A DNA stretch of 64,000 nt, taken from contig NC_033625.1 in NCBI RefSeq assembly GCF_001540865.1, positions 10,447,741 through 10,511,740 of the forward strand, in the 5' to 3' direction. Under the pieces are notes generated by a model. It searched no databases, was not told where the DNA came from, and saw nothing but the letters and a program-made list of their open reading frames with translations. Both the position numbers and the translations under genes were made by a program. Shown here one piece after another: positions 48,470 to 60,229 of the stretch. How positions within the stretch are numbered: position 1 is the stretch's first letter; every line of letters starts with the position of its first letter. This DNA comes from Ananas comosus. Its lineage: Eukaryota; Streptophyta; Magnoliopsida; Poales; Bromeliaceae.

Positions 48470-49783
48470 ATATATATATAGTATCCAGCTAGAATGGTCC
48501 TATCAACTTGTTTTCGATGATCAAGAATCTGAATCAATGATCGGCACCATTGAACTTCATCTATCTGGAAGTCAAATTTGGTGATTTTTGAACAATTTAC
48601 CTAGTGATTGAAAGGTCACAAAATGAACAATCAAGAGAAACTTGTAAAAATAGAGGTTCAAATTTCTCAATTGATGATGGGGGTTGTTGAACATGATTTA
48701 GATAGTGAAAGAAAGTTCCTCTCATATTCAACTGATTTAGATTGCTCTATATCAATAAATAAGCAAACAGCACATATAGGTCATCAAAAATTGAGGATTT
48801 TATAGCTATTTGATCACTAGGAACATGATTTTAAAAATTAATTAAATTCGGTTCATAGGTACTTCAAATACTTCAACAATGCTAATCATTGATTCAAATT
48901 CCTGATCATCCAAAATGACTTGATGGTATAAGCAACTATTTTATTAATAGGATTGTAGCTAGATTCCATATATATACATATATATAGGCTAGAGCTACTA
49001 TACTCTTATGAATATAAAGCCCTTTGTACTCATAAGTTTTCGGAAATTGGATGAAGAGATGTGCTGTTAAGATGATAATAGTCTCCGGTTAGGATGATAG
49101 TGGTCTCCTAGGGTTGAATGGGTGATTGATTGAATAGTATGATCTAACGGATGAAAATGGTCAAAAAGGTAGATCTAAAGGCCAAAAACTTATGAGTACA
49201 AATGGACCTATACTCATAAGAGTATAGTCGCCGGACTACATATATATATATATATATATAGTTGAGCTGGAATGTTATTAGTAGCAAACGAGCTCTCTTA
49301 CCACCTATCTGTTTTCGATGATGGAGCCTCCAAATCAATTATCGGCACCGTTGAACATGATCTATACCATTTGAAGCATCTAAACCAAATTTTCATGATA
49401 TTGTTCTCTTGTCCATCAAGTGAACACAAAAATGAACTGCTGAAAATGAATATTCTTTAAAAAGTGATGATAGGAGTTTTGTAATCAAGATCAAGAGTAT
49501 AGATCTTGTTTTAAATAATTTAAAGAACTTTCTAACCAAACTTCAATTAATTTGAATATCTTTACACCGTTAAATGAAAAAATGTCTGATATTGACCATT
49601 AAAATTACAAAGTTTGATACCCTCTGATCATTAGGCCAATGATGTCAGAAAGATTTAAAACTCAGTTTCTAGATATTTCAAGTGGTATAGATCATGTTCA
49701 ACAGTGTCGATTTGGAAGCTGCATCATCGAAACAAATCGGTAGCAACAGAGTCCGTTGGCTACTGATAGCATTCCAGTTCAAC
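48470..49783. mobile_element. Three adjacent related MITEs at TA repeats
   Basis: Units are about 48470-48965 (worn), 48985-49240 and 49261-49783. The third has inverted ends of about 95 bases (GAGCTGGAATG..., 'gttttcgatgatg.agc.tccaaatc') and is bordered by TA repeats. The second has CTACTATACTCTTATGA ends and a 'gtactcataag' subterminal inverted pair. Confidence 0.65.
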
Positions 49784-49828
49784 TCTCTCTCTCTTTATAT
49801 ATAAAGAAAGAGAAAGAGAGAGAGAGAG

Positions 49829-51893
49829 AGTTAAGCTATGATACTATTGATGGTAGATGAATAGTATTTACTAACAACTTTTTAGCACTTGGGTCCATTG
49901 TAGTATTCCTGGTTTTTGGGTTGCTTGTGGATCTCAGCATCTGAGGCTTGGCGACACATCTGGAGAGTGTCGGGACAAGTCGGAGTCGTTTTGGAGCGAA
50001 ATGGACTCAAAACGGACTCAGTGCGACGCGAGAGCAGAGCTTGATATTAAAATCTGCAAAGTGCATGTTTCAGTATCGAGTACGGGTACCATGCAGGGGA
50101 GTACCGGTACCCCAGTGTATTTTTCGAACTGCTCCTCTCGAGTTGCGATAATTGATGCGGAGTACCGGTACGGCATCAGGCTGGTACCGGTACTCCAACT
50201 GGGATGTTGAGTTGGTGAGGGGTAGAATGGTCTTTTTGGTTGGTGGATATGTACGCCACCTACTCCCTATTTATGTTTATCAACTCAACTTGGTCAGCTG
50301 AGCTTGGATAATTATCCTTTTCCTCTCTCTCTCTAGTTTTGATTGTGTGCTTGGTGGAGGCCACGGCTTAAGCTCGGAACGACGTCGACGTTGCGCCGGG
50401 GAGCCGTTCGAGACCGTGGACGTCGCGGTTGCGCCGTTGGAGGCAGGGCGAGCGCGTGTTTTCCCTTCTCTTGACTTCTCGCCGTAGTTGGATTAGTTTT
50501 TCGAGGTGGGTTGAAGTTTACCGAAATCGCCGGAACATCTCCTAAGTTTTTATATCGTCTACATGTATCATCTGTTTAATTTTTGCTAGTACTCGAATTC
50601 ATGGATTAGGCTTAAAATCTGAATTTGGAGTTAAGTAGTAGTAGTATAATTTTACATGTTGGACTTGGAATTGACTTAGGAGAAAACTGTAGATCCTACA
50701 CTGTCAGTTTCTGAAAACTACCAGATTTAGCTTTAGGAGCTGTAGTTTGTTTGTATTGCCGCAGTTTGTATGCGGTAGATACCCAAATTAGTGTAGGATG
50801 GGTTTACGCTCGTGCTGGATTGCCGAGTTTATTTTACAGTAGTGTGTAGACTGTTTCGGATTGTCGGGTGCCATCGCGGTTGACGGTGGACCCAGATTTT
50901 TGTATTTGCATCAGATTGTGTCAAGGGCACGTGAGCTTTGGTTGTTAGACCCATTTGCTTTAATTATAACCTGTGAGAGCCTGATTAAGCTCAACAGAAA
51001 CACGCTTGCATACTCGGTTGGGTAGCGCCCACAAGTGCCACTCCGGAGTCGGGCTTTGTGCTTTTGCATTGTTGTCGCAGCAGTCCTGTTTGGACGGTGC
51101 TTTAGGACCGGCCACCTCAATGGTGGTATGCGGTATAGCTCGGACGCAGGCAGGACGGGCCTGTTGGCAGTCCCTTGACAGTATAGTCGTTGTTGCAGGG
51201 GATATATATCTACAGATAGCTAGAGATGATTAGTGATAGTATAGGGGCATATAGCTGTAGGGTTTCCAGTTTTCCTTACTATCTCTTGCATACCATTCTG
51301 CAGACTTAGTGGGTGACCCGTTGAGATCGGTAGCGGTACCCACTAAGAACTACTTTTTGCAGTAATTCTCACACCTAGTTGTTGGCCCCTTTTTGCAGAG
51401 CCTTCTTCTGCGGCTGCTACTGTCGCTGTCGCTGATACTGATCGTGGAAAAGGAGTGGCAAGCTAGATCCATTCCCTGGTTGCAGTTTTAGAGTACCATC
51501 TATAGGCAGTTTTGGGTTTAGGTTCATGTACATACTTATGCTGGTACTCGCTAGAGCAAGTGATGTCTGTATTTTGGAGACTATGTATAGTGAACCTGAT
51601 GTTTATTTATTTATGTTTACAGTTCTGTTAGCAGCTCTATACTCGTAGTTATAGTTTTGTATGATTACAGGTACTGTTACAGCTATTGCTTCGTATACAG
51701 AGGGAATTCTTTTGTATACAGCAGGTCTGTTGGCGTGCCTGGGGAAACGCGGTAATCCGGGGCGTGACATCCATAATAGTACCACCACCTGACCACCAAA
51801 TAATAAACCCTAATGCATCCAAAAGATAAAAAGTATATAGGCAACACTATTCATCTATTATCAATAGCATGCTACTGAATAGCATTCTACTCT
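49829..51893. mobile_element. Small MITE of the same kind, split by a C-type solo LTR
   Basis: 'agctatgatactattgatgg' on the left and its inverse form at 51850-51893 are the element ends. About 190 bases remain without the LTR. A 50-base segment ('ccaaataataaaccctaatg') at 51795-51840 recurs at 51925-51972. Confidence 0.55.
49899..51769 (+). repeat. C-type solo LTR with TSD TCCAT
   Basis: It begins TGTAGTATTCC and ends CCGGGGCGTGACA, with TCCAT at 49894-49898 and 51770-51774. Length is 1871 bp. It holds GTACCGGTACC words (50075-50205), TATA-like 'ccctatttatg' (50263), CT-rich sequence, CACTCCGGAG (about 51040), the hairpin (about 51345) and 'tttgcagagcc'. Confidence 0.92.
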
Positions 51894-51973
51894 CCCTCTC
51901 TCCCTCTCTCTTTCTCTCTCTAGCACTACCAAATAGTAAACCCTACGCATTCAAGGGATAGAAAGTAGATAGT

Positions 51974-52378
51974 TGTTAGATATGCCTCGAAGTTGGTAAT
52001 CGACTTCAGTTTTGGGACTCCGACTCATCCACAGTTTCGCGGTGCGACTCATTTTGGAAAATAAAATGTGAAGAAAAAATGAATGTATGTGGTGGGTAGC
52101 TATCAGCCCGAGCTCATTTAGAGTGAAGTTCTACGGATCAGATCCGAAACCCATTAAGAGTTTTCCTTTATCGTTTTGCCCTAAAGGCGACAAATGATGC
52201 ATTGTAGTTTGAACTTTGTATTCCTTTTTTGGATAGTGAAGTTCTTTCCTCCCTCGCCCGTGGTTTTTCTTCCTGCAAAGGGTTTTCCACGTAAATCTGT
52301 GTTCTTCTATTTTCTACTTGTGATTTGTCTATTTTCGTGTTCGCTATTTTCATTTTCGTTTGTGCATTTGTCGTAACA
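51974..52378 (+). repeat. 5' LTR of a second copia family
   Basis: TGTTAGATATGCCTCG to GTCGTAACA, 405 bp, followed at once by a primer binding site. The matching 3' LTR is not in the window. Confidence 0.8.
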
Positions 52379-52381
52379 AAC

Positions 52382-52393
52382 TGGTATCAGAGC
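52382..52393 (+). other. Primer binding site, second copia family
   Basis: TGGTATCAGAGC, initiator tRNA-Met type, a few bases after the LTR. Confidence 0.9.
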
Positions 52394-52425
52394 CCTAGGT
52401 TCATCGATTAGGGTTCTCTTCATCA

Positions 52426-52850
52426 ATGGCATCCATGAAATATGACCTCCCTTTACTTAACCACAGTACACGGTTTACGTTATGGCAAGTGAAGATGCGC
52501 GCAATCCTGGCTCAGATGGGCCTAAAATATGTGTTGCTCAGGATGGAAAAGATGGTTGTGTCCCTCAGTATGGCGAAAAAGGAGAGGATGAACTGGAAGG
52601 TCCTTACACAGATTCAACTACACATTTCGAATGAGATCTTACAACACGTCATTAAGGACAAAAACGTTGCGAACTTATGGCTAAAACTGGAGTCGTTATG
52701 CATGATTCTCAACCTCATTAATGTAACGTCTAAAACAATCCAATGCTTCAGACCTATGGGAGATCAGATAGACATGACCAAAGCGCGTATTGTCATTTAT
52801 AAATGTGATAAAGTAAAAAAAGCACCATGTCTTGCCCTCACACTTATTGG
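52426..52850 (+). pseudogene. Copia gag, N-terminal part only
   Basis: The frame starts MASMKYDLPLLNHSTRFTLW and runs as typical copia gag (LTQIQLHISNEILQHVI, NLWLKLESLCM) with some garbling near the end. At about 52850 it joins the truncated end of the reversed copia element, so everything after the gag start is missing. Confidence 0.8.
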
Positions 52851-53401
52851 ATCAATTGTAAAGAAAATTCTTCCCTAGAAGCTTTATCAAATGGTTTTCG
52901 AGTCGTTTTTCCCGCTAAATAATGTTCACAAGTGAGCAGGTCGACTTTAGTGAGCGAGCTCAACAGCCCGTCTCTAACTAATCTAGTCATTCTATCATGC
53001 CCAATATGACCAAGATAAGCGTGCCATTTAATAGAAACGTTGTGATCATTCTCAACAAAAGATAACAAAAAAAACGAACCAGTATTCTTATTATTATAAT
53101 CAATGTCCAAAATTATAAAAGCATATGAAATAAAACCTCTTCCATAATAAATTGTTTCAAGATGAGTCTCAAATATATCATTCTCAAAACTAAAAAAAAA
53201 GCCTAACTAAAGTATAGCAAGAATAGAAAACAAGTTCCATCGAATTCCTAGAGCATAAAGTATATCATGAAGGTACAAAGTGCGACCACCTCGCATGATC
53301 AACTTATATGTGCCAACGCCTAATACATCGACACTCGAATCGTTCCCCATATGTACTCTTCTGCTCCCAGTAGGCATACGACGATACTCGACGAATCCCA
53401 T
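52851..53401 (-). pseudogene. Copia protease end and pre-integrase finger
   Basis: Protease-side text (VEYRRMPTGSRRVHMGNDSS, LIMRGGRTLYLHDI) is followed by the finger HAYLGHIGHDRMTRLVRDGL and CEHYLAGK, in which the second cysteine of CEHC has become tyrosine. The frame breaks at 53207. Confidence 0.8.
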
Positions 53402-53573
53402 CCGATCCCTCGCTACGTGGTCTGTTGCTCCTCAGTCTACAATCCACACAGGAAGAGATTCAGCAACAAACATGCTAGAAAAACGAGAAAGCGAGAATCA
53501 GGATAAAGGGGTACTTTCTTCGGCTCAGTGCAATCACGAACGAAGTGTCCCAATTGGTTACAATTGAAACAGA

Positions 53574-54350
53574 TCATCTTTGACTTGCCTTTCTTGCCAG
53601 CTCGTTTGCTTCTCTTTTTTTTTGGGTATTCTTCGCATTCTTAGGTGCAGATCCGCTATGGCTTTGAGGACCAGTAGTCCTCTTTCGCTTGAACCCGAAT
53701 GTTCTGCGAAAGTTTGACTGAACAACATTGGCAGTTGGAGTTTTAACAGCCTCAAGGCGCTCCTCCAACTCCAGATGTCGTGCTACGTCCTCCAAAGTTT
53801 TAACACTTTCATTATGTGTCAAATTTACTCGCATATGTTCCCACGAATTGGGAAGTGAGTGAATCATAGTTTGGATCTGCTGCTCATCAGTCAAGGTGCC
53901 GCCAACCGACTTTAACTCGCGAATTATGTTTGACATTATTGTCACGTGCTGTTTCATGGTTTGATCGGCACGCTTTTTATAACTATCAAATCGCATAGTC
54001 AGATTGTGCAACCTTGTAGCCGAAGTCGCACCAAATTTAGTTTCGAGAGCCTCCCACAAGTCATGCGCAGTCAGGTACTGCTCATATTCGCACAAGAGAA
54101 CATTCTGCATACCGCTCAACAACGTGATGCGAGCAATACGATCCTTTTTACGCCAATTAGTATAGGCTTCCATATCTCGGCGAGCCTGGGCACAGTTGCC
54201 CTCTGCGGGTTGGTCCATTTTATTACTCAAGTTTTCTAGATCTTATTACTCAGCGAAAACATATTGAATTTTACGGTGCCAAATATCATAATTGTCACCG
54301 TCCAATTTCTCACCTTTGATCAAATCCGCAACTTGTTTGGAGGCAATTTA
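53574..54350 (-). pseudogene. Copia gag
   Basis: A 218-residue open frame from 54230 contains the gag region (YTNWRKKDRIARITLLSGM, YLTAHDLWEALETKFG, MIHSLPNSWEHMRVNLTHNE). Upstream, the true start has decayed (ATT for ATG at about 54345) and two TAA codons interrupt it near 54240. A zinc-knuckle stretch follows in another frame (CFNCNQLGHFV-like, about 53540-53580). Confidence 0.85.
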
Positions 54351-54936
54351 ATCTCACTAAGTTCACACAATGTGCAGAAAAAGATATTTTAAAAATTAGC
54401 ACATGATACATATATTCAATTTTGTCGCATCTCCAGTTAAATAAACTAAAAATTAGATCACAATTGCGTAAATAATTTCGCTATGCTCATAATCACATCA
54501 CACACTCTATGTCAAATTTTTAATTATTTAATTAAGATGCACAAAATATTTGGGAGTAAAATATATAATTTACTCTACCAAAATAAAAACTCCCACTTGA
54601 ATTGGCATGCACAAAAATATATATTATACCATAAAATTTCATCCATATATCATAAGGGCATAAAAAATATATTATAATATTTTAAATGCATGCTCATATG
54701 TCACAAAAGCACATTAAAGCATTTTAATAAATGGATGCAACATATATCATCTAGGCATATTAAACATCATTATATACTTGAAAGGAATTTAAATAAAAAA
54801 TTATGTATTTACCCTTTAAAAAAAAATACAGTGCAAAAAAATAGCCCAAAGTGCAGCCTTTCTGCAGCCCATGCAACCTGCGGACCTGTGCAGCTTGCAG
54901 GCCCGTGTGGGCTGCAGGCCCGTGCAACCTGCAGAC

Positions 54937-54971
<35 letters not shown>

Positions 54972-54978
<7 letters not shown>

Positions 54979-55559
54979 CTAGGCTACTATGCTATCGGTA
55001 GCACGGAGGGCTCCATACTACAAAGTTGTTTTCGATGATACGGCTTCCAAATCGACGATCGGCTCCTTTTAGGACTTGATCTTACACTGATTAACAAGTA
55101 TTTTAGAAGCTGAAATGCATAATTTTTTATATCATTTACCTATTCAAGCAAGTAGTTCTATAAGATTGAACTGGCTGAACAATAAAATCTCATTTATAAA
55201 AAAATTGAATATAAAATATTTTTAAATTCAAAGATCAATATAGCTGATCTTATTCTAAATACGTGAAGGAAATTTTCTATAAAATTCTTATCGCATTGGA
55301 TTGTTTAGATCTCATTTTTTTAAAACTCACAAAACATACCACATCGGCCTAAAAATTGTCAATTTTGAGCTCTTTTTGATCACTAGTTCAAATTGACTTT
55401 CGAAAAAAATTTGAATTAGTTTTCACATATTTTCGAGATAGTTCTTGTACGAGATCATTCTAACGGAGCCGATCGTCCGAATTTGGAGAAGCCGCTATCA
55501 TCGAAAACAACTGGTAGCATGGAGCCTCCATGCTGCGATAGCATAGATAGCCGACTATA

Positions 55560-55607
<48 letters not shown>

Positions 55608-56136
55608 GGGCTACTATACTCTTATGAGTATTGGGCCCTTCGTACTCATAAGTTGTTTTCAATGATGGGGCTTCCTTTTCGACGATCCACTCCGTTAAAT
55701 ATGATCTAGAGTATCTGAAACTTTTAAAAAATAAATTTCATAATTTTTCGAAATCATAATAAAGGCCATCAAACGGGCATAAAATGAACAGTGAAAGTCG
55801 AACGACGTCCTAAAAATGGATAATTGGATCCTTCAATTTAAGATCGGAGTTATTGATCTTTATCTAGGTAGTGCATAGAATTTTCTATAAAAAATTCAAC
55901 CTATATCAATTCTTTTAAACTAGCAAGTATCTCATACCGGCCGTTAAAAATTGTCAATTTTGTAAGCTTTTGATCGTAAGGTAAATGATGTCGAAAAATT
56001 ATGAAATTTGATTTCTAAAAGCTTTAAATGATCTAGATAATATTTAACGGTATGGATCGTCGATTCGGAAGCTCTATCGTCGAAAACAACTTATGAGTAC
56101 GAGGGCGATCATACTCATAATAGTATAGTAGCCGGA

Positions 56137-56142
<6 letters not shown>
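54972..56142. mobile_element. Two related MITEs at TA repeats in the copia leader
   Basis: Units are 54972-55558 and 55601-56142, each flanked by long (TA)n. Inverted ends of about 100 bases carry 'ggctactat' and 'gttgttttcgatgat.cggctTCC'. Same kind as those at 48.5-51.9 kb. Confidence 0.75.
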
Positions 56143-56194
<52 letters not shown>

Positions 56195-56703
56195 AACCTA
56201 AGTGGGCCTGCATGCATACGCACCCACGCAGCTCCAGGCCACGTGGGGTTCCTCCCCACAGGAGAAACACCTATTTCTTTTTTTTTTAAAAAAGATGAAT
56301 AAATTTCAAAAAACGATATAACTTAAAAAATAAAGTATTAAATCTTGCAAGAAATATATTAATGGAAAACTTGTGAAAAGCTCTACCAAATCATGCAAGT
56401 TTCACAATGGGATATACATTACACATCAAACAAGTCACCCACAAAGTTTCGATTTAAGATTTCGTTTTTTTCATAAAATACAAAACTAAATTAAATCAAA
56501 CTTTGTAGATTTAATCTACAACATAAGTGTTGTAAGATGTGTAAAAATCATGCAATAATATCTATCCCAGAAAAATCCGCCATTAACACCCACAAGCATG
56601 CAAAAAGAAAATCCAAACGATGATAGATTTAATTCTACGCATACAATCTCGTTAAAGAATTAATCTACGGCACGAAATCAACCTAATAAGGCTCTGATAC
56701 CAA

Positions 56704-57225
56704 TGTAAAACGCAGCGGAAGTATTCATTCGTACCTTTTGCGGAAGCGACTCGCGCTAGAACGCGATGAGCCAGGTCGTAGAGGTTGATTCACATGTCCT
56801 CAGATCGTCCACGAAGGTCTTCAAACGCTCCAAACCCATGGTAGATCAAACTACGAACAAGCACAATCTCTAATCCACCATTCAAGACCCTCTAGAACAA
56901 TAGGTTAATAGAGGATGTGGCTTCTTTCTCACACAAGACGGCTCACGAATTACTCATGAATTTATGAGTATTTTTCTGTATTTTTCTCGTTGTTTTTATG
57001 AGAGAACAACCTGTATATATATAAGGGATCCCAAAACCCTAATATATAAGTAAGAGATTAGGCCGAATCCGTTTATAATTTTTATCCTAATATGGTTAGA
57101 ATATATCTCTAATTAGCTTTCCACTTTAAAAGCGAGATTAATTCTAGTCCAATTAGACAACATAATAATCATCGGATCGAGCCCGAACATGGGCGCACCC
57201 GATTTGGTTTAACCGAATGCCAACA
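56704..57225 (-). repeat. 5' LTR of the reversed copia element
   Basis: 522 bp from TGTTGGCATTCGG (right) to CGTTTTACA (left), with the primer binding site (GCTCTGATACCA on the plus strand) at 56691-56702. It is closely related to 21583-22103 throughout. Confidence 0.92.
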
Positions 57226-57566
57226 CTTATGTTATCGGATCTTAAACTCATTTAAAAAAGAATGTTCAAAGCATTGGCACATGGCAACCGCTTTTTTACC
57301 GCTTTATGGCGGCCCCCGTGGCAAGCAAAGCCCGCAATATTAGCCTACTTTGTTCCAAAACACCATGAATTCCCACTATCTAAAAGCGTGGTGATGACTA
57401 TGTAAATCCACCATGCGGCGACCACGACCACTATTTAAAACATTGCTTACATTAGATTTCTCACATTCTATAGTAATCGCTATATTTTATTCAAACTCAT
57501 GTGAAACGCATATGCAATATGCCGTATGCATATGCGATGGGTCAGTCACCTGACAGCCATTATTCC

Positions 57567-58360
57567 AAAAAACGGCCTATGCAGTCGCATATGTTGCTCA
57601 GAACCGCAACAGATATGTAATATACGGTGCAGCACGTAGTCGGACCGCATATGCAGCCTATATGTCACATATACGGCAGTTTCCTTTTTTTATGTGGGAT
57701 TGAAATGCAATGGTGAATAGGATTATTTGATTAATGATTATACATATACATATGACTATTTTCATACAAGTTTAGTTAATAATAATGCACATAATTGCAA
57801 TTATCTTTATACATAATCTAACTCTCTTCCTATTTTAGTAGGTATTATTCATAATATACCTTGTAATTATACTCATAAATATTGGTGATAATTTTGTAGC
57901 TATTAGATGTTGTTATTCTAGCTTTTTTTTTATTCTTTTAAGTGGATGATGTGAATGACAGTTTATTAATATCATTACTATTCATAAAGGTTTAGCATGC
58001 TGCTTTTTAGAACATTAATTTTTGCAAAACATTTTTTATGATTTTGCATCGCAATCCAACTTATTTTTTATTTAATAATTAAGAATAAATTGCTAATTAT
58101 TAGTTTAGACTTTAGAGACACAGGTGTGCATATAAGGTCCATTACTTGAAATTAATTATTTCAATTTGTGAATTCTAAATTCTTACTTTAGTTATTTAGC
58201 TTCGTTAGGAAGCATTTGTTTATATATTTTTATACCTATAAATACTTTTTAATATTGTAATAGTTAGACCGCATATGTGCCTGTTGCATACCGCATACGC
58301 GCCATGCTGTGGGTAACCGCATGGGTACCGCATACCGCCTTTTAGAACATTCCTGAAATC
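57567..58360. mobile_element. Probable TIR element with GCATATGCGG words
   Basis: 'attccaaaaaacggcctatgcag' on the left is mirrored by 'gcataccgccttttagaacatt' on the right, with many 'gcatatgc' and 'ccgcata' words between them near both ends and AT-rich sequence in the middle. No TSD is clear. Confidence 0.5.
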
Positions 58361-60200
58361 CACATTCCTCTTTTTAGAACCTAACTAATGAGATATTTCT
58401 TGGCCATAATATTCATTACCAAGCCCATCTAAATAATATGTGAATACAAGTTGTAATTTATGGGAATATGACTAGTTCACGAGATTATATTGCCAAATAT
58501 GTACTTCCTATTTTGAATTTAGACATAATGCTTATAAAGCATTATGTCATCAATTGAAGTAGCGAAAGAATAAAGGTTGTAAAGAAGCCCAAAGTATCCA
58601 AGAATGCCCTGCAAACAGGTTTACTGAATCACATAAATATAATATTTACCATGTTAGAGCCTTGGAGCCCACTTTAATGCATGAATATCTTCCCCGGCAC
58701 TAATATTATTGTTTACTCAAATTGATTATTGGTTGACGACAAGCTTGAAAAGATGTCAACTAGTAAGGACAGTGAACCCCATAGTTTATCTATTTAAATG
58801 ACCTTGTTAATTAAATCTACTGTCCTAGAAAAGCGAAACTATTAGGATGCCAAAATAGCCAAATGTCAACTTTCTATCTTATCAAATGAATGGAAACTTA
58901 CATCTAATACAATTTATCACCAAAAAACATGTTCCAACATCCGAACAAACCCATAATATAACTTTGTCTCATAAGTGAAACCGCCAATTACATGCAACAA
59001 CAGGATAAAGAAAAATAATATCCCACGATTTATTCTTTTTTCCTTGAAATAATAAGATTGACCTGAGACTCATACCTATCCCCATAAATCATTTTAACTT
59101 GGCCAGCAATTTTTGTACAATGATAATGCAACAGTTGCCCAAGGAGGTAAAATAATCTCCAAGGAAACCAACATATATAATACAAATTTGCATATGAAAG
59201 CCTAGACTATACTAGAGTGAATTCCAAGAGTCCTAAGATGTAGTCATAAAAGCTCTGAAATCAATAAGGCCACAGTTGGTTACACTTTTGTTCTTTTTTG
59301 TTTAACTCAAATTTTTTATGCAATTGAATGCATCGACTGATGGGCTTATTTATTTATGTTATTGTTGGTTGCTCACAATAAACTTACCCTAAGCGAAAAA
59401 ACAAACAAACAAACAAACAAACAAACAAGTGAAAAATGTACTACCAGATTTTTGTTTTTCATTGCCAACAAACACCATAGATGTATTAATTGCAAATAAC
59501 CCACCATCCAGTGGGGCATTAAATTGCACAAAACCTGCCTTTAAAGAAAAAGAAAAAAATATAAGCATAACTAAAGTTCCTCTATATGGTTGGATGTGTT
59601 CTACAGAAGCTAGTAAAATTAAGCTCCCATATCTCTCAAAGAAGAAAATGTATAATTTGTTTTACCTGCGGGCCTTTTCAATGTTGTAGGTCGCACTCAA
59701 TGATTTGCATTTCAATTTTATCCTTAATGGTTCAATTTTTTGTTTTACCTGCAGGCCTTTTCGATGTTGTAGGTCGCACTCAATGATTTGCATTTCAATT
59801 TTATCCTTAATGGTTCAATTTCACACTTAGGAATAGCACCCATTTTTGGTACATAGATAAGTTATAATGGTAGGTTGACATTAACAATTGCTTTCCATTC
59901 CTTCTGCGCAATGAGTATCTCACCCATCTTTCAAGTGCTCTCCTTACAACTCAAAAGCAGCACCTTATGCAGAGTCTTCTTATAAGCATGTGGTTCTTTT
60001 ATTCAATTCAAACACACACTTCCATTTCAACCCTAATAGCTGGAATAGTATGCTGTTACCTTTTGTCTTAGAAACCCAAAACGTGTGTAACTCACACATG
60101 CATATATATTTGCAAATATGGAAGCATTGTTGTGATGTGAGCACAGAAAGAATGCACAGATGAAAAAAACTACTATGTTAAGTGCTTCCGATGTAACTAC
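58361..60200. other. Plain AT-rich intron sequence with two simple repeats
   Basis: No gene or element is recognised. (AAAC)n lies at 59399-59427 and an 83-bp tandem pair ('ttttacctgc.ggccttttc') at 59656-59821. Confidence 0.6.
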
Positions 60201-60229
60201 TAGGGATGAATGGATTGGATATCATCCTA

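Larger units (their letters stand above)
52851..57225 (-). mobile_element. Reversed, 3'-truncated copia element
   Basis: On the minus strand: LTR 57225-56704, primer site, leader with two MITEs, gag, protease, and a pre-integrase piece that stops at LQLIQ (52851). It is the same family as the element at 21583. No 3' LTR is present, so part was lost when it joined the other copia. No TSD can be defined. Confidence 0.85.

Noticed and set aside
59399..59427. (AAAC)n repeat as a possible regulatory element
   Set aside because: Ordinary microsatellite in an intron.
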